A stretch of DNA of 64,000 nt from Flavivirga rizhaonensis (lineage in GTDB: Bacteria > Bacteroidota > Bacteroidia > Flavobacteriales > Flavobacteriaceae). The translations under genes were made by a program, and so were the position numbers. This document shows, one piece after another, positions 36,380 through 45,322 of the stretch. Position 1 is the first letter of the stretch. Every line of letters begins with the position of its first letter. The DNA lies in the NCBI RefSeq assembly GCF_004791695.1, contig NZ_SRSO01000001.1, positions 186,001 through 250,000 on the forward strand. The letters run 5' to 3'. Below the pieces are notes generated by a model. That model was given only the letters and a program-made list of their open reading frames with translations. It was not told where the DNA came from and made no database searches.

Positions 36380-37309
36380 TTAGTTTATTGTTAAGTTTCT
36401 AAAAATATCCTCTAGTTTTGTCTCTAAAGGTGTGAGTTCGGTCAATACCCATTTTTTTTGAACACATAGATTAAATATATTCCGTTTAGAAGTCTGTTCT
36501 GCAAGGCTTTGTACTTCAAACAAATTTTGATTTTGTTGAACATATTCTACAGATTGAACGGAATCCAATTCTTTCAAGGATTTCAAAATTACATCAGCTT
36601 CACCATCCTCAATACGAAGCTTTAGCACTTCATTCCCTTGCGCCTGTTTTCTTAGTGTTTCTGGTGTTCCGTTTGCCACTATCTTCCCTCTATTAATAAT
36701 GAGAATACGATCGCAAGTAGCCTCTACTTCAGGAAGAATGTGAGTACTAAGAATGACTGTCTTTTCTTTCCCCAAATCACGAATTAGCTTTCTAATCTCA
36801 ATAATTTGGTTTGGGTCCAGCCCTGTAGTAGGCTCATCCAAAACTAGAATTTCTGGATCATGAATCATAGCTTGTGCAAGACCTACACGTTGCCGATACC
36901 CTTTAGATAATTCTCCTATTTTTTTGTGTTTTTCTCTGTTCAAACCACAAATCCCAACCATCTCACGAACTCTTTTATTAATATTGGATTTGTCTATTCC
37001 TTGAAGAGACCCACAAAACTCCAAGTAATCTATCACAGGCATATCTAGGTATAGCGGATTGTTTTCTGGGAGATAGCCAATATGTTTTTTTAAATCATTA
37101 GAAGGATCTATAATACTTTTACTACCTATATGAATATCACCTTTTTCAATTCCAATATATCCGGTAATCATTTTCATTGTGGTAGATTTCCCTGCCCCAT
37201 TGGGGCCTAAAAATCCAAGGACTTCTCCGGTCTTAACATCAAAGCTGATATCGTTTACAGCCGTTTGAGGCCCATAAGTTTTGGTCAGTTTTTCTATTTG
37301 TATATCCAT
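36380..37309 (-). CDS. GldA-like ABC transporter ATP-binding protein (first ABC pair)
   Basis: A 309-residue ABC ATPase: Walker A GPNGAGKST (35-43), signature LSKGYRQRVGLAQAM, Walker B ILVLDEPTTGLDPNQ and the H-loop ILSTHILPE, then a C-terminal extension ending TPLETKLEDIFRNLTIN, which is typical of GldA. GldA, GldF and GldG form one ABC transporter in gliding flavobacteria. Here gldA-like sits with gldF- and gldG-like genes, whereas in F. johnsoniae gldA is separate from gldFG; this makes a paralogous exporter plausible. Confidence 0.88.
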   Translation of the reverse strand: MDIQIEKLTKTYGPQTAVNDISFDVKTGEVLGFLGPNGAGKSTTMKMITGYIGIEKGDIHIGSKSIIDPSNDLKKHIGYLPENNPLYLDMPVIDYLEFCGSLQGIDKSNINKRVREMVGICGLNREKHKKIGELSKGYRQRVGLAQAMIHDPEILVLDEPTTGLDPNQIIEIRKLIRDLGKEKTVILSTHILPEVEATCDRILIINRGKIVANGTPETLRKQAQGNEVLKLRIEDGEADVILKSLKELDSVQSVEYVQQNQNLFEVQSLAEQTSKRNIFNLCVQKKWVLTELTPLETKLEDIFRNLTIN

Positions 37310-37348
37310 ATTTGATATATCACTTAATTAATTTGGTTAAACATTAAT

Positions 37349-37771
37349 TTAAATTTTATTGGGAGGTGATTGTTCTCTTTTGGGTCGATGCTTTTTAATA
37401 ATGCTGTCGAATTGCTTATGATGATCTTCCAATCTTTGCTGCAAAATGGAATCGAAGTTGCTAAAGTTTTTGAGGAATAGGTTAGGGAATCCAAAATCTA
37501 AATCATCAAAGGTATCCCCAAAGAGCATTGATTCTCTATTTGGGAAGAATTGTTTCATAATAGAATCCATTTTCTTAGCATCCATGTTAAGATTGCTGCT
37601 ACTGGAATACCTGTAAATAGAATCATATCTGATGAGATTTCCATCTTTATCAAATTCCTTATTTACTTCTATTTTTTCCTCAGGCTGTTTTATTGAATCT
37701 TTTTTTTGTGCATTAATGGCCACATTAAAACTTAGGAAAATTGTTAAGAATGTTATATTTAACTTTTTCAT
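37349..37771 (-). CDS. small secreted protein of unknown function, 140 aa
   Basis: Signal peptide MKKLNITFLTIFLSFNVAINA followed by a charged mature region. Recurring D-S-I-x-x spacing appears as YDSIYRY, MDSIMKQFF, FDSILQQR and FDSIIKKH, with an aromatic/acidic segment FGDTFDDLDFGFPNLF in the middle. I know no family. It lies 39 bp upstream of the GldA-like gene and may be a periplasmic partner or cargo of the ABC systems; this is only positional inference. Confidence 0.65.
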   Translation of the reverse strand: MKKLNITFLTIFLSFNVAINAQKKDSIKQPEEKIEVNKEFDKDGNLIRYDSIYRYSSSSNLNMDAKKMDSIMKQFFPNRESMLFGDTFDDLDFGFPNLFLKNFSNFDSILQQRLEDHHKQFDSIIKKHRPKREQSPPNKI

Positions 37772-37795
37772 GATGCTTTAAATTATTTTGACACT

Positions 37796-38188
37796 TTATG
37801 AAGCTTCAACAAATTCCATCGTACTTTTTGCATTGTCCTTTTTTGTTAGATGAATTTGCAATGTATTATTTTGAAACTGAGCTGAATTTATATATTGGTA
37901 TTGCTTATAAGGCAGGAGTATATCAAAATCCAGATACTTTTTGTTAGCTTCAAACAAAGATGAATTCCTTTTAAAATCAAAGGTGTTTTTAGGTTGTTTT
38001 ATTTTTAAAAGGAGCCTTCCGTTTTGTACACTTATCCTATAATTTCCTCTTTTAAGGAAATTCGCCGAAATAAGAATATGAACTCCCGTTGTATCGAAAT
38101 CCATTTGAAATTTTTTAAATCTCAACGGAGGAAAAGAATGGGTTACAACCTGATTATTTACTTTTTTAATTTTGTTTAGTATATTCAT
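37796..38188 (-). CDS. possible Hsp20/alpha-crystallin-like protein, 130 aa
   Basis: No signal peptide or membrane helix. Two stretches resemble the alpha-crystallin domain: YRISVQNGRLLLKIKQ (beta strands 2-5 region, compare I-x-V-x-N-x-x-L-x-I) and LDFDILLPYKQYQYINSAQF followed by NNTLQIHLTKKD (compare F-x-L-P ... G-x-L-x-I-x-x-P-K). The typical G-V-L tripeptide is replaced by N-T-L. The call is tentative, based on pattern and length. As the first clear gene of the nine-gene operon it could be a chaperone for its products. Confidence 0.45.
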   Translation of the reverse strand: MNILNKIKKVNNQVVTHSFPPLRFKKFQMDFDTTGVHILISANFLKRGNYRISVQNGRLLLKIKQPKNTFDFKRNSSLFEANKKYLDFDILLPYKQYQYINSAQFQNNTLQIHLTKKDNAKSTMEFVEAS

Positions 38189-38320
38189 GGCTATTTTTTT
38201 AAATTATACTTAGATGTTGGTAAGTATTCGTCTAAAGAAACAGAACGAAAAATGATTTGTGTACTAAAAAGGCAAGACTATATGAAATAGAAAAATTCCT
38301 TAATCGATACGCTTAGATAC

Positions 38321-38521
38321 TTATCTGTAAAACTTAAATTCAAAAAGTTTAATTCCTAAAAGAAGAATAGGAAAAATTAATCGGAATGTCTTTTGAAAAG
38401 ATTGTAATTCCGAAATAAGCCCGCTTGTTATACTATTTGGCATTAACTTGCCTGATATTTTCCCAATTGACCAAACAGAAAACACGGGCGAAAAGCTATT
38501 TTCTCGTTTAATAAATTGCAT
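38321..38521 (-). CDS. possible small protein (66 aa), uncertain
   Basis: A frame from ATG 38521, reading MQFIKRENSFSPVFSVWSIG at the start and ending with a hydrophobic patch LIFPILLLGIKLFEFKF. It lies 132 bp upstream of the Hsp20-like gene on the same strand and could encode a small membrane peptide. No family is recognised and there is no supporting promoter or ribosome-binding evidence. The remaining sequence from 38522 to 38949 contains nothing identifiable. Confidence 0.25.
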   Translation of the reverse strand: MQFIKRENSFSPVFSVWSIGKISGKLMPNSITSGLISELQSFQKTFRLIFPILLLGIKLFEFKFYR

Positions 38522-38949
38522 TCTATTGCTATTTTAAATTTTGTTAAAATTAAGAAATCAAAAAAAATACCAAAAGTTAAAAAAAGTTAAAATTTCAGTT
38601 TATTACTGTCATTTATTCTTAGGCCGTGCCTATTATTATAAAAAAACCTGCTTGCACAAGTTATGAAATAGTCCTCTTTATTAATTAAATTAACATTTTT
38701 ATTTCATCGGTCTGTTAAAGCGAACGTTTTCTAGGACTGATATTTACTAGTAAATATTGAAGTAAATAAAATTTGTTTTCCCTTAATATTATTTTTAATT
38801 ATGAATTATACAAATGATATCTTTGACACTATCAGATAAGTAAGGGTTTTACTTTAAGTTCATTTATAGTATCGTAAACAAATCGGCTAACAGTTTAATT
38901 TTTTAATCTGTAATTAATTGATATATAAGATTTTATTTGAAAAGGGTAT

Positions 38950-38967
38950 AATCCTGCCACCCCGACT
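38950..38967 (+). other. attachment-site candidate: tRNA 3'-end fragment
   Basis: AATCCTGCCACCCCGACT at 38951-38968 matches the T-arm 3' half plus acceptor 3' strand of a bacterial tRNA (CCTGC ... CACCCCG, compare tRNA-Pro with 5' acceptor CGGGGTG). No 5' part of a tRNA precedes it, so it is not a tRNA gene. It lies about 200 bp before an integrase, as att sites left by integration into a tRNA gene usually do. Confidence 0.45.
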
Positions 38968-39069
38968 TTTTATAAAATCAAATAGAAACAAAAACTTAGT
39001 AATCGTATGATTATCAAGTTTTTGTGGTTTTATAGCTAATATTTTATTTGATTTCATATGATAAAAAAA

Positions 39070-39115
39070 GTTACCTATTCGGTTACCTTTTTAAAAAAAT
39101 CAAAAAGAGGTAACC
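39070..39115 (+). repeat. GTTACC repeats upstream of the integrase
   Basis: GTTACC at 39070, GGTTACC at 39081-39087 and the inverse AGGTAACC at 39108-39115 form direct and inverted repeats around an A-rich core. The first part, AGTTACCTATTCGGTTACC, recurs at 52678-52697 before the second integrase. They may be recombinase arm- or core-binding sites. Confidence 0.6.
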
Positions 39116-39170
39116 AGATTATTTGATTTGACTTTCGTTTTTGATGTTCAATTTTTAAAAACGAAAACAC

Positions 39171-40395
39171 ATGAAAAATGCAAACACCTTCAGTATTCTG
39201 TTTTGGCTAAAACTAGCAAAAACAAAAAATGGAAAAGCACCACTTTACGCTCGCATATCTGTAAATGGTAAAAGAGCAGAACTATCTTTAAAAAGAAATG
39301 TCGTTATTTCCCAATGGGATACCAAAAGAAATCGACTCAAAGGCTTGACGACTTCCAGTAAGGTTCTTAATAATCATTTAAAAGAAGTTCACCACAAATT
39401 ATTTGAAGCCTACGGGGAGCTTCAAAATTCCAATACGCTAATCTCCTCTCAAAAAATAAAAGCCCGCTTTTTAAAACAAGACGGATCTCATTATGCTATA
39501 ACAGATATCATTGAGTATCATAACGAGCATATGAAAGAAACTCTGCGCTGGGGAACCCAAAAGAACTATTATACAACTTATAAATACATTTTTAAATTTC
39601 TAAAACAAAAGCACAAAACAAGTAATATTTTCTTATCAGAATTGAATTATAAATTTATTATTGATTTTGAACGCCATTTAAGGCATCAAAATAATATGAG
39701 TAACAATACGATTATGAAACATATAGAACGTTTAAGAAAAATGGTGAGTTTAGCTTTTAAGATGGAATGGATAGATAAAGACCCCTTTGTAAAGTTTGAA
39801 GCAAAATATGAAAAAAAAGAAAGAAGCTTTCTAACTCAAGATGAACTACTACGAATAGAAAACAAAGAATTCGATATCCATAGATTGCAGCTAATCAAAG
39901 ACTTATTTGTGTTTAGTTGTTATACAGGATTGTCCTATGGCGATGTAATGAATTTAACCAACAATAATCTGTGTATTGGAATAGATGGCAAACAATGGAT
40001 AAGTTCATATAGGCAAAAAACGGACATTCCAATAAAAATACCATTACTCAATAAAGCCGCAGCAATCATATCGAAATATAAAGGTCATCCAAAGTCAATA
40101 TAATAAGAACACATTATTTCCAAGCATATCAAATCAAAAATTAAATTCTTACTTAAAAGAAATAGTAGACTTATGTCGAATAAAAAAGAACATCACTTTT
40201 CATATAGCCAGACATACTTTTGCAACTACCGTAACTTTAAGTAATGGTGTACCTATAGAAACCGTATCAAAATTATTGGGACATTCTAAAATAACTACCA
40301 CTCAAATTTATGCTAAAGTGATTGAAAGAAAGGTCAGTGAAGACATGCTAAAACTTGACGGCAGAATTCTAAATAAAACAAATACTTATTTATAA
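39171..40395 (+). pseudogene. tyrosine recombinase (CTnDOT-integrase-like), frameshifted
   Basis: The frame from ATG 39171 encodes the arm-binding N-terminus (FSILFWLKLAKTKNGKAPLY), the SAM-like core-binding domain (about 105-195) and the start of the catalytic domain, then stops at 40101-40103 after HPKSI. Skipping one extra T near 40101 restores a frame to TAA at 40393-40395 containing LFPSISNQKLNSYL, HIARHTFATT, LLGHSKITTTQIYAK (catalytic Tyr). The first catalytic Arg position is Ser in TGLSYGDV, as in IntDOT. The single lesion could be a real mutation, a sequencing error or a programmed shift; the first is the simplest reading. Confidence 0.85.
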
Positions 40396-40470
40396 GAAAC
40401 GGCTTTAAAAAAACATAAAAATTAAATACCTTAACATAAAATTTGATTTAATTTTGGTTTATTTGTTGAA

Positions 40471-40767
40471 ATGAATAATAAAATATTCTCCAATAAAGAG
40501 CTTATGGAACGTGTAAAGCGTTCAGATCACAAAGCATATAAATTGTTATATGAGAGACTTTGGGAATCGCTATATATAAAAGCGTTTTCAATGCTTGGTG
40601 ATAAAGATCTTGCGAAAGATGTTATTCAAGATATATGGATTAGTCTTTGGGAAGGAAGATCTGAAATTAAGAATGATAATATTGAAGGCTATTTGATGAA
40701 TGCAGTCAGATTTAAGGTATATAACGAATTTAGAAACTTGAAATACCAGAATTATTTACTCTCTTAA
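40471..40767 (+). pseudogene. ECF sigma factor, N-terminal half only
   Basis: This 98-residue frame contains sigma-70 region 2 of a FecI-like ECF sigma factor: NKELMERVKRSDHKAYKLLY, LGDKDLAKDVIQDIWISLWE and YLMNAVRFKVYNEFRN. It ends at a TAA inside a 46-bp inverted repeat; region 4 is missing. A region-4-like fragment lies just beyond, on the opposite strand (40832-41038). The gene is therefore broken at the repeat, either by insertion or inversion. Full members of the family are about 180-190 residues. Confidence 0.85.
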
Positions 40768-40798
40768 AAATCTAGAACTAATAGTTCACTTTTTGCTG
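40753..40798 (+). repeat. left copy of a 46-bp inverted repeat
   Basis: Begins TATTTACTCTCTTAAAAATC and ends ACTAATAGTTCACTTTTTGC plus TG. The reverse complement occurs at 50447-50492 with 43 of 46 positions identical (mismatches only at three central positions). It encloses 9,648 bp holding the two-component system and tripartite exporter. Confidence 0.9.
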
Positions 40799-40831
40799 AC
40801 GTTAAACAATTTGTAACATTTCGATTTGTTT

Positions 40832-41038
40832 TTAGACAATAATTAGAAACTTATAAATGAAATACAGCCATTTCTTTCTTGTCAGTAATCCATCAAAAAC
40901 ATATAAAGAGGCTTTGCTGGCCTTTAATTTTTTAGCAATTTCATCAAATTTTAAACTGCCAAATTTATTAAGCTTTAAAACTTCTTGACACACAGGAGGC
41001 AGTGATTCAATAATTTGTCCTAGTTTCTGACGTGTCAA
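40832..41038 (-). pseudogene. ECF sigma factor region 4 fragment
   Basis: The minus-strand frame reads LTRQKLGQIIESLPPVCQEV followed by LKLNKFGSLKFDEIAKKLKAS, which matches sigma-70 region 4 (compare LPERCREVFxLSRFExLSNKEIAxKL). After KLKAS the sequence no longer looks like region 4 (ASLYVFDGLLTRKKW). The fragment has no start of its own and overlaps the last codons of the sensor kinase gene in another frame. It is plausibly the missing half of the sigma gene at 40471, now in opposite orientation. Confidence 0.65.
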
Positions 41039-42326
41039 AATTAATAGTGAATTTTGTAATACCGTCTGTGTCGGTTTCCAAAGAGAATTTATAACCATGA
41101 TTTCTTAATACTTCGCGTATTAGCATGAGCCCAATACCTTGGCCGTCATTTTTTGTACTAAAAAAAGGGGTGAACAATTTGTTCTTAATATTATCTGGGA
41201 TTTTTTTACCGTTATTACTTATAATTAAGCGTAGGGGAGAAGATGATGTTTCAATACTAATAGTACCATTTTCTTTTATGGCTTCAACAGCATTTATATA
41301 AATGTTATGAACAACTTGTTCAATTTGAGTGCCATCTGCCAATATTGTTACTGGTGTTTCAGATAACTTCCATTCGGTGGAAGTCTTATTGTTATTATGC
41401 TTTTCTAATAAAGACTTTTGGTTAATTAACAATTCATTTAAATTACAACTAGACATATCTGGAGGTGGTATTTTAACAAAATTGGCGAAGTTTGCCGTGA
41501 AATTATTAAGACTCTTATTTCTCTTAATAGCAACATTAATAACATTGTTAAATTCTTTTCTATCTTCCTCATTAAGAAATTTTTCATAATTAAGTGTAGA
41601 CTCTAAAATAGAATTTATGGGACCAATAGAATTGTTAATTTCATGAGACATCATCCGGATTACTTTTTCGTATGCCTTCTTTTCCGTTTCTAGGGTTACG
41701 TTGGTAATTTCTTCAATAAAAATAAAATAACGTGTATGACCTTGGTCTATAAAATGTGATTTTTGGCAACGTATATTTTGTATCCCAGAAATTGTAATAA
41801 CAGATTCTTCCTTATCCATTTGGTCTATTTCATGGAAGATTAAATGGTCTATTTCATTTACTTTTTTACCAACTACCTCATCGTTTTTTAGCCTAATAAT
41901 CTTTTCAGCTGATGGGTTAATAGAATTAATATTCTTGTTTAAATCCATTAATATAATACCAACGGGAGAGGCTTTTATAATCTTATCTAAAAAATGGTAT
42001 TGCTCTTTTTGTAACACACGTTCATCGCGTAACTTCTCTATCATGTTGTTGTAAACAGCAACCATAGAATCTAATTCATTACTCTTAAGGGGCACAAAAG
42101 TATTGCTATAATCATTGTCTTTAATGAGCTCTGTACCTGTAACTACAAGGTCTATAGGTTTTCTTGTTTTGTTGTAAACAATGATGCTAAAAACTATAGT
42201 AATTAAAAGGCCAATTTCCCCAAAAATAAGTAGTAAAGGGCGCTCCATAAAAAGTAAAACAATGAGGATACCTAAAAGTAGATTTAAAACGAAGAGCAGT
42301 AAAAAAAGTTGATGTTTTATCTTCAT
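41007..42326 (-). CDS. sensor histidine kinase of the NtrB/NtrY type
   Basis: A 439-residue kinase with two closely spaced membrane helices (about 7-26 and 31-50), a HAMP-like linker, a PAS domain (about 115-200, LDKIIKASPVGIILMDLNKN), the phospho-acceptor His228 in MMSHEINNSIGPINS, and a HATPase domain with YINAVEAI, ISNNGKKIP and GQGIGLMLIREVL. The last few codons run into the sigma-factor fragment, but the HATPase core is complete. It follows the sigma-54 response regulator gene by 53 bp and forms a two-component pair with it. Confidence 0.9.
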   Translation of the reverse strand: MKIKHQLFLLLFVLNLLLGILIVLLFMERPLLLIFGEIGLLITIVFSIIVYNKTRKPIDLVVTGTELIKDNDYSNTFVPLKSNELDSMVAVYNNMIEKLRDERVLQKEQYHFLDKIIKASPVGIILMDLNKNINSINPSAEKIIRLKNDEVVGKKVNEIDHLIFHEIDQMDKEESVITISGIQNIRCQKSHFIDQGHTRYFIFIEEITNVTLETEKKAYEKVIRMMSHEINNSIGPINSILESTLNYEKFLNEEDRKEFNNVINVAIKRNKSLNNFTANFANFVKIPPPDMSSCNLNELLINQKSLLEKHNNNKTSTEWKLSETPVTILADGTQIEQVVHNIYINAVEAIKENGTISIETSSSPLRLIISNNGKKIPDNIKNKLFTPFFSTKNDGQGIGLMLIREVLRNHGYKFSLETDTDGITKFTINFDTSETRTNY

Positions 42327-42379
42327 TTAATATCTAACTTTTGAGAAGACTTGTTTGTAAATAGTAATGTTTTCTTCTG

Positions 42380-43756
42380 TTAATTTTTTAAAACCCTAAT
42401 ATCATATTTTTCTAACCTTCTATACAAAGCGCCTCTACTTAACCCTAGAGCATTGGCTACTTTACTAATATTATGATTAAAGTGTTCTAGTGTTTTAATA
42501 ATCATGTTTTTTTCAATCTCATCCATAGACATTTTTCCTGGGGTTGGAAGTTTGGTTTTGTCGGTTTTTGTAATATTGTTTTGTAACTGATTTTTAAAGT
42601 GCTCTATTTCAAGTATGCCTTTTTTATAAATTAAAGCAGTACGTTCTATAAGATTTTTAAGCTCCCTGATATTACCATAAAACTTAAGCTTTGATAACCA
42701 TTTTAATGCATTATCGCTTATTTCTATACTATTAAATCCATATACTTCTTTGGTTTTATTTAAAAAATATGTGGTTAGTTCAGGGACATCTTCTGTACGT
42801 TCTCTTAAAGGAGGCAGATAAATGGTAATAAGGTTTAACCTGTAAAACAGGTCTTCCCTAAAAAGGTTTTTAGAAAGCATATCTTCTAAATCTCGATTTG
42901 TTGCGCATATCACCCTAACATCAGATTTTTTGGTTCTGCTATCTCCAACGACCGCATAGGTTTTGTCTTGTAAAACACGTAATAATTTAACCTGACTATT
43001 TAAACTCAAATCGCCTATTTCGTCTAGAAAAATGCTGCCTTTATTAGCAAGTTCAAACCTACCAACTCTATCATATTTAGCATCGGTAAAAGCACCTCTT
43101 TTATGGCCAAACATTTCACTTTCAAATAATGTCTCTGGAATACCCCCCATATTAACCTTCACAAAAGCTTGATTTAACCTCAAGCTATTTTTATGAATGG
43201 CTTCTGCAATAACTTCTTTACCCGTGCCACTTTCACCTAAGATAAGTACAGGCGCATCTGTTTTACTTATATTGCCTACGGTTTCCAGAATGGATAAAAA
43301 CCCTTGAGATTTTCCTATAATGTTTTCAAAATTATAAGTTTTATCTAAGTCTTCCCTCTTTAATTTATTGGTTTTTGTCTTTTTTACTTTGCTAGACCCA
43401 ATACTGGATTTTATAGTATTTAAAAGTGTTTTGTTGTCCCAAGGTTTGGTAACAAAATCGTATGCCCCAAGTTTTATACCTTCTACGGCAAGTGGTACGC
43501 TTCCCCAACCAGATATTAAAATAACTGTAATCTGATTTGATATTTTTTTTATCTTTTTTAGTAAGCTAAGTCCGTCTTTTCCGCTGGTGTCTATTGAGAA
43601 ATTCATGTCCAGTAAAACAAGTTCTGGGTGTTCTTTGTTTATTTCTTGTAGTGCTTCTTTGGGTGAAGCAACAGCATTAGCCAAAAAACCTTCTTGTTTT
43701 AAGAAAAACAATAGGGAGGTTCTAACAGCTACATCATCATCTACAATTAATATCAT
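42380..43756 (-). CDS. sigma-54-dependent response regulator (NtrC family)
   Basis: A 458-residue activator: receiver domain (1-120) with phospho-acceptor Asp50 in VLLDMNFS; AAA+ domain with Walker A GESGTGKE, Walker B-type DEIGDLS and the sigma-54 contact loop GAFTDA (the classical form is GAFTGA); and a Fis-type HTH (about 425-455, NISKVANALGLSRGALYRRL). It should activate -24/-12 promoters from upstream palindromes. A matching promoter and a 16-bp palindrome precede the exporter operon (50253-50335), so that operon is the likely target. The partner kinase is the next gene. Confidence 0.93.
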   Translation of the reverse strand: MILIVDDDVAVRTSLLFFLKQEGFLANAVASPKEALQEINKEHPELVLLDMNFSIDTSGKDGLSLLKKIKKISNQITVILISGWGSVPLAVEGIKLGAYDFVTKPWDNKTLLNTIKSSIGSSKVKKTKTNKLKREDLDKTYNFENIIGKSQGFLSILETVGNISKTDAPVLILGESGTGKEVIAEAIHKNSLRLNQAFVKVNMGGIPETLFESEMFGHKRGAFTDAKYDRVGRFELANKGSIFLDEIGDLSLNSQVKLLRVLQDKTYAVVGDSRTKKSDVRVICATNRDLEDMLSKNLFREDLFYRLNLITIYLPPLRERTEDVPELTTYFLNKTKEVYGFNSIEISDNALKWLSKLKFYGNIRELKNLIERTALIYKKGILEIEHFKNQLQNNITKTDKTKLPTPGKMSMDEIEKNMIIKTLEHFNHNISKVANALGLSRGALYRRLEKYDIRVLKN

Positions 43757-43870
43757 GCTTTGCTATTTGTTTTAAGTACATAAATTGGCTAATTAACTTT
43801 GTTAAAAATAAACTATTTTAAATTTAAAAACGTAATTGATATGCTCTTTGAATTAAAATAATATCAATAA

Positions 43871-43990
43871 CGTCAGTTCGAGTAATTTTAAGATGCGAAA
43901 AATTGTATCGAGAACCTTTACAAACTAAAATTATTTTTTTCGACACAAATTTTACTCATTTCAATCGTAAAAGTCACTCAAATTGACAGA
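43871..43990. repeat. MITE-like element with imperfect terminal inverted repeats
   Basis: In the 294-bp gap between permease and regulator genes, CGTCAGTTCGAGTAATTTT (43871-43889) and AAAAGTCACTCAAATTGACAG (about 43969-43989) are imperfect inverted repeats about 120 bp apart. Inside lies a second pairing, GTTCGAG with ATCGAGAAC. The style is of non-autonomous repeats dispersed in flavobacteria. It lies just upstream of the regulator gene and may carry its promoter. Confidence 0.4.
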
Positions 43991-44050
43991 ATTTCATCAA
44001 AATACGAAATCGTTTAAAACGTACAATTTCTTATAGAATTGAGATGAAAA

Positions 44051-45322
44051 TTATTCATCTTTTAAAGCAATTGCAGGATCTATGTTTGATGCTTTTATTG
44101 CGGGAAACATAGCAGCAAAAAATATAATTAAAAGAATAACAGCTGTAGCCAACAATGTTGCTTGTATAAAAATGGTTGACCCATGCGGAATCACTTTAAA
44201 ATACCATAATTGTACCGTAAATATAAAACCTAATATAATACCCAATATGGCAACTAAAAGTGCTTCTCCTAAAATGATGCTATAGATTTTAGACTTAGTA
44301 GCTCCTACAGCTCTGCGTATTCCAATTTCTGAACGCCTTTTGGCAATACCATAATAGATAACTCCTATAAAACCGATGGCGATGTTTAGTAATAAAAAGG
44401 TTAATAGTAAAAATACATGCAGTGTCCGTTCATATTCTTCAGCATTTCCCTTTTTCTTCATTTTTTCAAATGATTTGATAAAGAATTTCCAATCTGCTTT
44501 TTCTGCTTCTGGGATGCTTTTTTCTGCTGTTTTCATTAATCGTTCTTCAATATTGGCAGGTTGGTTTTCAGATTTTAGTTTCACGGTTATTTCAATACCT
44601 CCAGCTAGATTCATGCCGAATAATTCTCCCGAACTGCTTGGTCGCTTAGCCATATTAGGGTCATTACGATAAAAAAATGAAGGGTTAGCTTTTTGAAACT
44701 CACCTGTACGGTAATCTTCACAAATACCAATAACTTCATAATTAGATTCATAACCACCAGGAAATTTTTGAGTTACAGTTTTTCCAATAGCAGGTTTTTC
44801 TTTAAATAAACTATCTGCCAATGTTTTTGAGATAACCAATGGGCGAAGCTTTAGACTATTATGACTCATATTAAACCAGGTGCCTTCAATCATTTTTAAG
44901 CCTATAACGGTGTTAAAATCATCGTCGGCACTGAACTCCATGCCTTCACTTCTTTGATCTTCAAAGAAAATAGGACGTGGAAAACTTCTTGAAAAGGAAT
45001 AGGGTTGTGATAGGTTAGTAGAAAAACTAATACCCTCTACTTCTTCCATAGCTAATAAATTTTGTTTAACACGTTTAGCAGTTGCCAATAGGGCGTCCTT
45101 TTTTTCGATGTACCTAGGCCCTATTAAATCGTTGTCTGCATTTAAGGAATATATCTGGGAAGCTTTATCTGAAAATTCTAAAGGTTTCCAGTAGTCTTGA
45201 TACATATTAACCAGTATGGTAAAGAAAAAGGTGAGTACAAAAAACACAATGCTTATTTGAAATAATAAAAAGAGATTGCGCTGTTTTCTGCTCCAGGTGA
45301 TTTTAAATAGATGTTGTATCAT
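44051..45322 (-). CDS. MacB-like FtsX-family permease (second)
   Basis: A 423-residue permease: one N-terminal helix (LFLLFQISIVFFVLTFFFTI), a large periplasmic MacB_PCD domain (about 45-290) and three C-terminal helices with the FtsX pattern, including KRRSEIGIRRAVGATKSKIY after the second helix. It ends DPAIALKDE. It overlaps the upstream permease gene by 4 bp, so the two are probably a heterodimer served by the ATPase at 46771. It is the last gene of the exporter operon. Confidence 0.9.
   Translation of the reverse strand: MIQHLFKITWSRKQRNLFLLFQISIVFFVLTFFFTILVNMYQDYWKPLEFSDKASQIYSLNADNDLIGPRYIEKKDALLATAKRVKQNLLAMEEVEGISFSTNLSQPYSFSRSFPRPIFFEDQRSEGMEFSADDDFNTVIGLKMIEGTWFNMSHNSLKLRPLVISKTLADSLFKEKPAIGKTVTQKFPGGYESNYEVIGICEDYRTGEFQKANPSFFYRNDPNMAKRPSSSGELFGMNLAGGIEITVKLKSENQPANIEERLMKTAEKSIPEAEKADWKFFIKSFEKMKKKGNAEEYERTLHVFLLLTFLLLNIAIGFIGVIYYGIAKRRSEIGIRRAVGATKSKIYSIILGEALLVAILGIILGFIFTVQLWYFKVIPHGSTIFIQATLLATAVILLIIFFAAMFPAIKASNIDPAIALKDE

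Noticed and set aside
38940..38970. A tRNA gene
   Set aside because: Only the 3' T-arm/acceptor-like part is present; no matching 5' acceptor, D-arm or anticodon arm precedes it, so it is treated as an attachment-site remnant.
40832..41098. A small intact gene of 88 codons
   Set aside because: Its first part only reads the sensor kinase gene out of frame; the remainder is a sigma region 4 fragment.
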